NCBI RefSeq assembly: GCF_000153925.1
Contig: NZ_DS264359.1
Location: 1-64,000 of the forward strand
Reading direction: 5' to 3'
DNA length: 64,000 bases
Origin: [Ruminococcus] torques ATCC 27756
GTDB taxonomy: Bacteria > Bacillota > Clostridia > Lachnospirales > Lachnospiraceae
Shown: positions 35,809 to 43,600 of the stretch, piece by piece
Numbering within the stretch: the first letter of the stretch is position 1
How the letters are laid out: each line of letters opens with the position of its first letter
The notes under the pieces: model-generated
Told to the model about the DNA's origin: nothing
The model's input: only the letters and a program-made list of their open reading frames with translations
The model's database searches: none
Program-made: the position numbers and the translations under genes

Positions 35809-37202
35809 AAAAGAGAAGAATTATAATAGCAGTTATAAGTATTATTGTAGTTGCGGCGATGGTGTTATTCGATATGTTGTATATGAAAAAGGATAAAAAA
35901 GAGGAATTGCCACAAGAAGAAAAGAAAGTTGAGGAAATTGTGTGGATTACAGAGTCTTCTATTGAGGGAGTACAAAGTGAGATGGAAGAGGCGTTGAATG
36001 CGTTGTTGAAAAAACGTGGATGTGAATATAAAGTACGATTCGTATGCTTTCCAATGGAAACATATGAGGAAGATGTTGCAGAATATTTAGAGAACAATTC
36101 TGCTGATATTATTTACAGCAATTTGCGCGTCGTAGGAGATGACAGTAATCAGTATTATTCATTCTATAAAAACGGATATTTGCAAAATTTAGAAAAAATC
36201 AGAGAAGATGAAAAATTTTATGATGCGTATTCGGAAAAAACATGGGAGCATATGGAAATTAACGGCGAAATCTATGGGATTCCATCATATAGTTATGAGG
36301 GAAACGGTTTGTATTATGTGTTTAATCAACAATATTTGGATAAATATAATGTAGACATATCGCAGGTTACAGGAGATTTGCAGACATTGTATCCGATTTT
36401 GACGGAACTGTCGGAAAAAGAAAAAGATAACAAAGCGTTCGTGCCGCTACATTCTTATGAATATATGATTTATGCTCCTGAATATACAGAGATTTTAGAT
36501 ACAATCAGGGTAAAAGAAGGTATGGAAAAACCGATTGCAGAGAATTTACTGAATAATGAACAGGTGAAAGAATCCGTGTTGCTTCTTAACGAATTTCATA
36601 AAAATGGATTGCTGAAGGAGGGATCGGCAAATACGTTGGCAAATGGTAATTTCTTCGTGATGCTTATGTATGCAGATGATCCAGAGTTACTTCAAGAATA
36701 TTTTGATACAATCTGCGAGGAAAATAATAAAAAACCACTCTCCTTAAAGTATGTAAAGATAGGAGAGCATTATCCCCCGCATAGAACAGGCGGAATGAAC
36801 AGTGTGTTAAAAGGTGGAAACACAGAGAAAGCAATCGACCTTTTGAAAAGGACAGTTACAGATGAAGAAATCAGTAATCTTTTGAAATATGGAACAGAAG
36901 AGATGGAAGAAACACCGGCGATGCTTCAATGGATGTTTGGGAACGATCAGTGGAGCAAGGAGAAAAATGCAGTGAAAGAATCTTTAATCGCAGGAATTCA
37001 ATTCGATGGAAGAGTTTACAAAGAACAGATAGATCAGCTTTCACAAATATATTACAGCTATTCAGAATTGTTCCGAGGTCTGTCAGAAAATCCGCAGGAA
37101 GATTATGAAAAAATGATGCAGGAAATGGAAGCGGCAGGAATTAACGCGATAACAGAAGAAGTAAATAATCAGTTGGATCAGTGGTATAACACGGTTCGAT
37201 AA
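35805..37202 (+). CDS. Membrane-anchored solute-binding-like protein in the agr operon
   Basis: A 465-residue extracytoplasmic protein with an N-terminal membrane anchor (about 5-25; no lipobox Cys) and a body resembling ABC-type family 1 solute-binding proteins: IVWITESSIEGVQSEMEEAL, SADIIYSNLRVV, WEHMEINGEIYGIPSY and a late GGMNSVLKGG segment. The gene overlaps agrB by four bases, so its product is made with the signal-processing protein. No ABC permease of the matching kind is adjacent. It may bind a peptide or sugar linked to signalling; the ligand is unknown and the operon link is the only functional hint. Confidence 0.65.
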   Translation: MKKRRIIIAVISIIVVAAMVLFDMLYMKKDKKEELPQEEKKVEEIVWITESSIEGVQSEMEEALNALLKKRGCEYKVRFVCFPMETYEEDVAEYLENNSADIIYSNLRVVGDDSNQYYSFYKNGYLQNLEKIREDEKFYDAYSEKTWEHMEINGEIYGIPSYSYEGNGLYYVFNQQYLDKYNVDISQVTGDLQTLYPILTELSEKEKDNKAFVPLHSYEYMIYAPEYTEILDTIRVKEGMEKPIAENLLNNEQVKESVLLLNEFHKNGLLKEGSANTLANGNFFVMLMYADDPELLQEYFDTICEENNKKPLSLKYVKIGEHYPPHRTGGMNSVLKGGNTEKAIDLLKRTVTDEEISNLLKYGTEEMEETPAMLQWMFGNDQWSKEKNAVKESLIAGIQFDGRVYKEQIDQLSQIYYSYSELFRGLSENPQEDYEKMMQEMEAAGINAITEEVNNQLDQWYNTVR

Positions 37203-37288
37203 GAGGATTTGAAATTATTTTCGGGGCGTACGACCGAAAATGATCATAAATGAACAAAAAGAAAAAGATTAAAAAGGAGGACAAGAAC

Positions 37289-37639
37289 ATGACTAAGAGA
37301 ATGAAACGAATTGCGGCATTGTTGACATGCGGGTTGGTGTTGGCAAGTGGAACAAGTGTGTATGCGGGAAATGCAGAAGGAACGCTTTTAGGGTATCCGA
37401 TTTCACTAGAAGTATCAGTTAGAAAAGCGTCTGCGATGACGGCTGGAAGTTATCCGAAAACAACTATTTATCCTTATCGTTATGCTACAGGTGGAAGTGC
37501 AAACCAACTGATTCCAATGACAGCGGTTTCTGGGGGCGGTACGGCGAGCGTTTATGCTCCTGATGGATGGGATATTGGAAAGGCAGAAAGTTTGCATGAA
37601 AATGGTGGTGTCAAAGCATATTTAGTAGCATATCCATAA
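37289..37639 (+). CDS. Small secreted protein of unknown function downstream of agr
   Basis: A 116-residue protein with a clear Sec signal peptide (TKRMKRIAALLTCGLVLASGTSVYA, cleavage before GN). The mature part of about 91 residues has no Cys, is rich in Gly, Ser, Thr and Tyr and ends GGVKAYLVAYP. AAAAAGGAGG precedes the ATG at 37289; an upstream start at 37250 is rejected. The final segment (a GW-x-x-GKA pattern and an aromatic end) is faintly like lactococcin 972-type bacteriocins, but the similarity is too weak for a call. The position next to agr suggests a quorum-controlled exported effector. Confidence 0.65.
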   Translation: MTKRMKRIAALLTCGLVLASGTSVYAGNAEGTLLGYPISLEVSVRKASAMTAGSYPKTTIYPYRYATGGSANQLIPMTAVSGGGTASVYAPDGWDIGKAESLHENGGVKAYLVAYP

Positions 37640-37740
37640 ATTAAATTTAAAAATTTTTAGGCACAGGTATTTAGGCGCAGCTCTTAATATATAGTTGGGT
37701 ATAAAAAATGATTAAAAATTAAATATTGGTTGAGTGAATA

Positions 37741-39390
37741 AGTAAATTCCATATGTAAAAGTAAATTCCATACAGAAGACTAAATTCGATATTTTAGGGT
37801 TTGACGAATTGTGTCAAATCCTTTAAAGTGGAATTTAACCAGATAATAAATGCTTTTCTGCAATAAAAATGTATGCTAATGAGACAACTGGAATCTGCTC
37901 TGTAAGACTAAATTCCACTTGTCTGGTATGTGTGATATGGAGCCTTTATCCGCAGATTTGTTTTATTATCTGGTTTTATTTTTTCAATAATGCAGGCGTT
38001 AATACGATCTCATCTGCCGGTATTTCAGTGAGAGCAAAAAAATTTAAAAGTTCATGTGGGAGCATGATTTTTGCAAGAGCCATAGGCGACAATCCACCAA
38101 GGCTTTGTCTTGGAGTACTGTTGATATGGCTCATCATCAGATTGATCTCTTTTTGCGAGTAATCGTCAAAGGATGTTCCTTTCGGGCATATTTTTCGGAT
38201 ATATTCATGGTTCTTTTCACAATGCGGCTTTTGCCAGGAACACATCGGATCACAATAATAAATACTTGTCCGAATCAGGTTGTCTTCACCACATTCCAAT
38301 GCATCCGGAATCTGAAATTCACCGCCTCTGTCCGTTAAAATCAGCGAAAAAGCAGAGGCAAAAGAAAAGGTTCCAATCGCATGCTCAATGGAGTCAAATA
38401 CATTTTTTATATGATCGGATTCTTTGCTGTCAAGAAGATACGCCATCATAAAAGAACATTCGGAAAAGTGGAAAGTGAGTAACACCTTGTGGGAACCTTC
38501 ACAGCCGAGAACGGTATCCATTTCAGTAACTCTTGTATCCGGGAACTCTTTTAAAAATGCCTGAAAGTCTTTGTAAGTACGACCTTCATAGATTGTTTTA
38601 TCAACTAATTCAGAAGAGCCGGAAGAACGGAGCTTATATTTTACTTTTTTAGGCAGATCGATATTTTTAACACTCAAAGCTCCGGATTCAATGTAATTGT
38701 AAAGCGTTTTTTCTGAGTAAGGGATCTCCGGATGATTCTGTAGGATCATGTAAGGGGACTGCCCCTGCATAATCAGTGGGGAAACCAGTTCATCCAGCCT
38801 TATCAAATCTTCAGGAGAAATGTTGATACCAGTTCGCGATTCAATCAGAACGGTTCGATATTCCCTGTGAGCAATCGTGGCTCTATAATAAGCCTTATCC
38901 AAACGGCATCCGCTTTTTTTACTGCAAGCATTGCATACAAAGGGAGCTTTATCTAGTTTGGAACAATGATAACTGCGAGGAATGAAATCATCGCAATGGG
39001 AATTACAGTGGTTGCAGAGTTTACACATTCTTTTGCATATCGGAGCATAGATTTCACAGATATTCTTTTTTTTGCAGTCTTTTATTAGAGCACATTTATT
39101 TTTTGATTCATTGAAGTGGCTATGTTCCTGAATAGTGCGGTGCTTTTTAATTTCTTTGGAGATAGTGGTTGGATCTTTTCCTAACTGTAGCGCAATGCTA
39201 TGGAGGGAGTTTCCTTGATCCAACCTTTTTTCAATTATAATACGCTGATCCATTGTCATATGCTTTTGATTTCCAGGGATAGATTTACACATAAGTACCT
39301 CTTTTCTACTGCGGATAGAAGGTACTAAAATAATATAGGATATAGAAGAAGAGAGTAAGACTAAATTCAGCATGATGGTGGAATTTAGTT
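37741..39390 (-). mobile_element. IS30-family insertion sequence (ends approximate)
   Basis: One transposase gene on the minus strand, flanked by copies of a TAAATTCCA motif: AGTAAATTCCAT at 37741 and near 37760 and ACTAAATTC near 37790 on the left, GTGGAATTTAGTT ending at 39390 on the right. These are probably the terminal and subterminal transposase sites. The element separates the small secreted protein gene from the lipoprotein genes. Confidence 0.7.
37976..39292 (-). CDS. IS30-family transposase
   Basis: A DDE transposase of 438 residues. The N-terminal helix-turn-helix has LTMDQRI-like HMTMDQRIIIEKRLDQG, SIALQLGKDPTTISKEIKKH; a Cys-rich region (CKRMCKLCNHC) follows, and the catalytic part shows TEMDTVLGCEG (first Asp), ILTDRGGEFQIPDALE (second Asp) and CEKNHEYIRKICPKGTSFD with the Glu. 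The ATG at 39292 follows AGAGGT on the minus strand; an upstream in-frame ATG at 39373 lies in the terminal repeat. The reading frame and motifs look intact. Confidence 0.9.
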   Translation of the reverse strand: MCKSIPGNQKHMTMDQRIIIEKRLDQGNSLHSIALQLGKDPTTISKEIKKHRTIQEHSHFNESKNKCALIKDCKKKNICEIYAPICKRMCKLCNHCNSHCDDFIPRSYHCSKLDKAPFVCNACSKKSGCRLDKAYYRATIAHREYRTVLIESRTGINISPEDLIRLDELVSPLIMQGQSPYMILQNHPEIPYSEKTLYNYIESGALSVKNIDLPKKVKYKLRSSGSSELVDKTIYEGRTYKDFQAFLKEFPDTRVTEMDTVLGCEGSHKVLLTFHFSECSFMMAYLLDSKESDHIKNVFDSIEHAIGTFSFASAFSLILTDRGGEFQIPDALECGEDNLIRTSIYYCDPMCSWQKPHCEKNHEYIRKICPKGTSFDDYSQKEINLMMSHINSTPRQSLGGLSPMALAKIMLPHELLNFFALTEIPADEIVLTPALLKK

Positions 39391-39416
39391 TTTCATTTAA
39401 GGAAAATTAAATATTC

Positions 39417-39510
39417 AGGCTGTTTTATAGTAAAATGCATAGCTTTGATTTATAATTAACAGAGAGATCTGGTTAAAAGACTTAAGGTGAAAAAGACTAT
39501 AAAACAGCCT
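39417..39510. repeat. 15-bp perfect inverted repeat around the lipoprotein leader
   Basis: AGGCTGTTTTATAGT (39417-39431) and ACTATAAAACAGCCT (39496-39510) enclose 64 bases that include a TATAAT (39451-39456). It lies between the IS30 right end and the first lipoprotein gene. It could be a long-range RNA hairpin or a small invertible segment. Confidence 0.8.
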
Positions 39511-39554
39511 TACTGTATATGATTGATTTTTAGTAATCAAGGGGGAATACCGTT

Positions 39555-40778
39555 ATGAAAAGAAGACGTTTTATATCATTTGTATTTGTATTAATCTTGT
39601 GCTTTGGAATGAGCGGATGTGGAAAGGAAAAGAAAACTACCGCACCTAATAAATTTCAATCAGATTATATGGAAGTGTGGGGTGGTACGACAGTAGAGGA
39701 AGGGGATTTTAGAGTTATAAACGGACTTTTATATTATATTGATTTTGAAACGATGGAGGGAATACCGATTTGTAATAAGCCGAATTGTCGTCATATATCA
39801 TGGAAAGAAGATCGTAATACAAAATGTGATGCGGCAAATATAGATATTAGTACAGTATTTCCGTATGAAGGAAAACTATACGGATTTCGTTCTCTTTCTG
39901 ATGGCGGCAGTGAATTGGTCGTATCTGATTTAGATGGGGGAGACTGGAAATCAAAGGGCATGTTTATTACAGCCGAAGAAATTTTTCAAGGCGGGGTTGT
40001 CGTGGGAAATCAGATGTTTTTTTTAAAGGATGTAGTGGTAAGACCCGAAGATCATATCACAGAAATGAGAACGGATACAGTAATGTGCGTATTGAATTTT
40101 GATACGATGGAACTAAAAGAACTTCGCAGAGAAAAGGGTGTTTTTTCTATTCAATTTTTAGGAGGAACGAAAGATTATCAGATCTATTCAGTACAAGAAG
40201 ATAATGGAATCAAATGCTATCAGTTTGACTATGATGAAGAGGAGTCAAAAGAAATCTCTTTGAAAAACAGAACACAGTCTGTTGTAAAAGCAGATGAGAC
40301 AGGATTTTATTATAATAGTGGAATTGATTATCCGAAAGAAGTATATAAACACGATCTTGAAACCAGTGAAAATGAAATTTGTATAAGTGAAGAGGAAGCG
40401 AAAGCAGCATTTGGAAAAGAGTATCTACAATTAATAATATGGGATGTTCGCGAAGATGGAATTCTATTTCATTTAGTGGATGAAAAAGAGGGGGACGTGT
40501 TTTGGAAAGAATCAAAAAGTGGAGAAATAAAAAGACTTTACTTGGAAGAAAATTTGCCGAAAAAGAATTCTAGATTGAATAGTTTTATGTTTGGAACGGA
40601 AGACGGAATTGGTTTTTCTTATTTGCAATCTTTAGATTCGGATAATATCGAATGGTATGGATATATTAGCTGGGAAGATTTACTAGCCGGAAAGAATAAT
40701 ATAAAGACACTCGTTGAAACAAAATTTACGGGTGGGGGAAAACCGCTTGATGAGGAGGGAAATGTGATCGGAGAATAA
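39555..40778 (+). CDS. Lipoprotein with CNKPNCRH motif, paralog 1
   Basis: A 407-residue lipoprotein: signal peptide with lipobox MSGC (Cys at about 22), a short linker, then a beta-rich, propeller-like body. Near residue 75 lies IPICNKPNCRHISW and slightly later TKCDAAN, a C-x4-C-x-H...C set that could bind a metal or form a disulfide. The C-terminal WYGYISWEDLLAGKNNIKTL block is shared with the two paralogs. GGGGGAATACC precedes the ATG. Function unknown; similar proteins with this Cys motif are common in Lachnospiraceae near ABC exporters (from memory). It is the first of a co-oriented row ending in an ABC transporter. Confidence 0.75.
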   Translation: MKRRRFISFVFVLILCFGMSGCGKEKKTTAPNKFQSDYMEVWGGTTVEEGDFRVINGLLYYIDFETMEGIPICNKPNCRHISWKEDRNTKCDAANIDISTVFPYEGKLYGFRSLSDGGSELVVSDLDGGDWKSKGMFITAEEIFQGGVVVGNQMFFLKDVVVRPEDHITEMRTDTVMCVLNFDTMELKELRREKGVFSIQFLGGTKDYQIYSVQEDNGIKCYQFDYDEEESKEISLKNRTQSVVKADETGFYYNSGIDYPKEVYKHDLETSENEICISEEEAKAAFGKEYLQLIIWDVREDGILFHLVDEKEGDVFWKESKSGEIKRLYLEENLPKKNSRLNSFMFGTEDGIGFSYLQSLDSDNIEWYGYISWEDLLAGKNNIKTLVETKFTGGGKPLDEEGNVIGE

Positions 40779-40854
40779 TATAAAAGTATTTATTGAACCC
40801 AAGTTGCCAGATTTAGGTTATCTATTGGATGAAAAGGAAGGAGAGAACAAAGTC
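40765..40854 (+). pseudogene. C-terminal remnant of a fourth lipoprotein copy
   Basis: Starting inside the last codons of paralog 1 but in another frame, the sequence reads ENNIKVFIEPKLPDLGYLLD, which matches the tail of paralog 2 (ENNVKVLIEPR...GYPLDED). It runs into the next small gene without a start of its own. This is the scar of an unequal recombination or deletion between tandem copies. Confidence 0.65.
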
Positions 40855-41031
40855 ATGAAGAAGAAGCATTTATTAGGAGTAATTCTATTTTTCTGTGTTG
40901 TTTTAGCTACGATAATTTTTGCTTTAGATCGCATGGATGTTATATCCGAAGGAGTGGCGCTTTTTATTAATGTATCACTCATGGCATTGTATTGGTGTAT
41001 TGCAAGCATCCTAAACAAGGACCCAAAATAG
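40855..41031 (+). CDS. Small two-span membrane protein
   Basis: A 58-residue protein with two hydrophobic segments (LLGVILFFCVVLATIIFAL and VALFINVSLMALYWCIASIL) joined by a short polar turn. GAAGGAGAG lies 9-17 bases before the ATG at 40855. It sits between lipoprotein paralogs 1 and 2. No family is recognised; it may be an immunity-like or accessory protein of the cluster, which is only a guess from size and place. Confidence 0.5.
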   Translation: MKKKHLLGVILFFCVVLATIIFALDRMDVISEGVALFINVSLMALYWCIASILNKDPK

Positions 41032-41053
41032 TAATCAGGGGGGAAATACCATT

Positions 41054-42280
41054 ATGAAAAGAAGACATTTTATATCATTTGTATTCGTACTAATTTTATG
41101 TATTGGTATGATCGGATGTGGGAAAGAAAAGAAAACTACCGCATCTGATAAGTTTCAATCTGATTATATGGAAATAGGAGTTGGCACGACAGTAGAGAAA
41201 GGATATTTTGGCGTTATAAACGGATTATTGTATTATGTGGATTTTGAAACAATGAATGCAGTACCGATCTGCAACAAGCCGGATTGTCGTCATATATCGT
41301 GGATGGAGGATCGTAATACGAAGTGCAATGCGGCAAATACTGATATTTGGAACTTATTTCCTTATAAAGGAAAACTATACGGTTTTCGGTCTCTTGCTGA
41401 TGGCGGAAGTGAATTGGTTGTATCTGATTTGGACGGAAGCAACTGGAAATCAAAAGGAATGTTTATTAAGGCAGAAGAAAGTTTTCACGAAGGTGTTGTA
41501 GTGAAAGATCAGATGTTTTATCTGAAAGATGTGGCGTTAAGAGAGGAAGAGGCGGCAGAACCGGAGTTGGAAACGGTAATGTGTATGTTGGATTTAGATA
41601 CAATGAAGTCAAGAGAGATTTGCAGAGAACGAGGCACTTTTTCTATTCAATTTCTAGGAGGAACGAAAGATTATCAGATTTATTCAGTAAAAGGGGAGGA
41701 TGGGGTTACCTGTTATCAGTTTGATTACAAGAAAGAGGTATCGAAAGAAATTTCTCTGTACGATATCCCCGGAAGGATTATAGGGGCAGATGAAACGGGA
41801 TTTTATTATAATAGTGGGATCGATTATCCGTCAGCTGTGTATAGGTATCATTTTGAAACAGGAGAAAATGAGGTTTTCGTAAGCAAAGAGGAAGCGAAAG
41901 CTGCATATGGAAAAGATGTATTTTCTCTTAGTCTGTGGGATGTCCGTGAAGAAGGAATTTTGTTTAAGATATGGTACGGAGAAGATCAAAGATTGTTTTT
42001 GAAGGAAGCAGACAGTGGAAAGTTGAGACAACTTTCGCTGTCAGAAGAATTATTAAAAGAAGACTTTGTTTTAAACGGAATGTTGTTTAAAAACGAGGAA
42101 GGACTGGGATTTGAGTATACGCAGTATTTAGATATGGATCAGATTAACTGGTATGGATACATCAGTTGGGAAGATTTGCTAAGCGATGAGAACAATGTAA
42201 AAGTACTTATCGAACCGAGGATGACAAGCCGAGGTTATCCGCTGGATGAGGATGGAAATGTGATCGGGGCACAAGAATGA
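41054..42280 (+). CDS. Lipoprotein with CNKPDCRH motif, paralog 2
   Basis: A 408-residue lipoprotein closely related to paralog 1 over its whole length: lipobox MIGC, IPICNKPDCRHISW-type Cys/His motif near residue 75, TKCNAAN, FLGGTKDYQIYSV in the middle and WYGYISWEDLLSDENNVKVL at the end. The leader (GGGGGGAAATACC) is also nearly the same as that of paralog 1, so the duplicated unit included the ribosome site. Function unknown. Confidence 0.75.
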   Translation: MKRRHFISFVFVLILCIGMIGCGKEKKTTASDKFQSDYMEIGVGTTVEKGYFGVINGLLYYVDFETMNAVPICNKPDCRHISWMEDRNTKCNAANTDIWNLFPYKGKLYGFRSLADGGSELVVSDLDGSNWKSKGMFIKAEESFHEGVVVKDQMFYLKDVALREEEAAEPELETVMCMLDLDTMKSREICRERGTFSIQFLGGTKDYQIYSVKGEDGVTCYQFDYKKEVSKEISLYDIPGRIIGADETGFYYNSGIDYPSAVYRYHFETGENEVFVSKEEAKAAYGKDVFSLSLWDVREEGILFKIWYGEDQRLFLKEADSGKLRQLSLSEELLKEDFVLNGMLFKNEEGLGFEYTQYLDMDQINWYGYISWEDLLSDENNVKVLIEPRMTSRGYPLDEDGNVIGAQE

Positions 42281-42333
42281 GAATGTGAGAATTAACTGTT
42301 AAGCGTTAAGCGTGTGAGCAGGGGAGAACGGAT

Positions 42334-43563
42334 ATGAAAAAGAAACTATTAGCAGGAACAGTCTTGAGTATTTGTCTTTTATCGTCAGGGTTGTCGGCTT
42401 GTTCATCAGAGGATAAGACGGAAAAACCATCTTCCGAGAATCAGCTTCAATCTGATTACATGGAAGTAGACGGTATTCTGACGAAAACGGAGAAGGGGAG
42501 TTTTTCGGTACATGACGGATTGATGTATTTTACGGATTATGAGACACAGACAAGTATACCGGTATGCGGAAAGCCGAACTGCCGCCATTTATCAGTATAT
42601 GAAGATGAAAAGACGACATGCAATGCAGTTTGTTCTTCTTCGTATATGTTTCCGTATAAAGAGAAACTATATCGGATCGAGAGTGTAGATAATCGAGAAG
42701 GTAAGTTGATCGCTTCACATATGGATGGGAGTAACCCGAAAACAGTCGGTACGTTTTCTTCGGGAGATATGTTAGAATCGGCAGTGATTTTAAATGAGAA
42801 TATGTACTATACCTACTGTGAATTACAAAATAAAATCCTGGCGGAACAGGAAGACGGACAGGCGCAAAGCGGACAGGCAATGGGATCAAATTGTTCGTTG
42901 AATCGTCTGAATCTTGACACGTTGGAGCAGACGGAAATTGTAAAGCTGGAAGATGTAAGCCATATTCTTATGCTTGGAGGAACGAAAGAGTATCAAGTGT
43001 GTGCTGTAGTGAAAGATGACGGAGTACAATATAACTTATTTGATTATGAGAGCGGAACATTGACTGAAATCTCGTTGAATACCGTTGATTATCAGCGTGT
43101 TGAAGTGACGCAGGATGGGAAGGGTTTCTATTATATCGGTGATGAAGGAAAGTCTCTCTATTGCTATCATATTGATTCAAAGGAAAATGAAAAAATTGTT
43201 CAGGCGGAAGAAGTTGGCGCTGAAAAAGTCACTGTAGAAGGTGTAAGTGAAGAAGGAATTTTGTTTCGGGCATTTCCGGAAAATGAATTATATGTAAAAA
43301 ATGAGGAAGGAATCAGTAATCTGAAGCTGTCAGACCGACTTCCGACAGATCAGGCGTGGCTTAGTGGAATTAACGATATAACGAAAGACGGAGTTTATTT
43401 TACATATCAGGAAAAATATATCGGCGAAAAAGAAATTGAAGGAGATCTTCTCATGTACGACGCCTATATTGAGAAAGAAGATCTGTTTGGGAAAACAGGT
43501 GAAATGAAAGTGATTTATACGCCGAGAGTTTCTTCGGCGGGGAATATTGTAACTGAAGAGTAA
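42334..43563 (+). CDS. Lipoprotein with CGKPNCRH motif, divergent paralog 3
   Basis: A 409-residue lipoprotein with lipobox LSAC. It shares the QSDYMEV start of the mature part, the IPVCGKPNCRHLS and TCNAVC Cys/His motif and the FxxLGGTKEYQV segment with paralogs 1 and 2, but is otherwise more diverged, with a longer middle. GGGGAGAACGG precedes the ATG. Placed directly before the ABC permease gene, which suggests that the three lipoproteins work with that transporter. Function unknown. Confidence 0.75.
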   Translation: MKKKLLAGTVLSICLLSSGLSACSSEDKTEKPSSENQLQSDYMEVDGILTKTEKGSFSVHDGLMYFTDYETQTSIPVCGKPNCRHLSVYEDEKTTCNAVCSSSYMFPYKEKLYRIESVDNREGKLIASHMDGSNPKTVGTFSSGDMLESAVILNENMYYTYCELQNKILAEQEDGQAQSGQAMGSNCSLNRLNLDTLEQTEIVKLEDVSHILMLGGTKEYQVCAVVKDDGVQYNLFDYESGTLTEISLNTVDYQRVEVTQDGKGFYYIGDEGKSLYCYHIDSKENEKIVQAEEVGAEKVTVEGVSEEGILFRAFPENELYVKNEEGISNLKLSDRLPTDQAWLSGINDITKDGVYFTYQEKYIGEKEIEGDLLMYDAYIEKEDLFGKTGEMKVIYTPRVSSAGNIVTEE

Positions 43564-43600
43564 GAGAAACAAAAAAACCTTGCCGGAGGGGAGGGATCGG

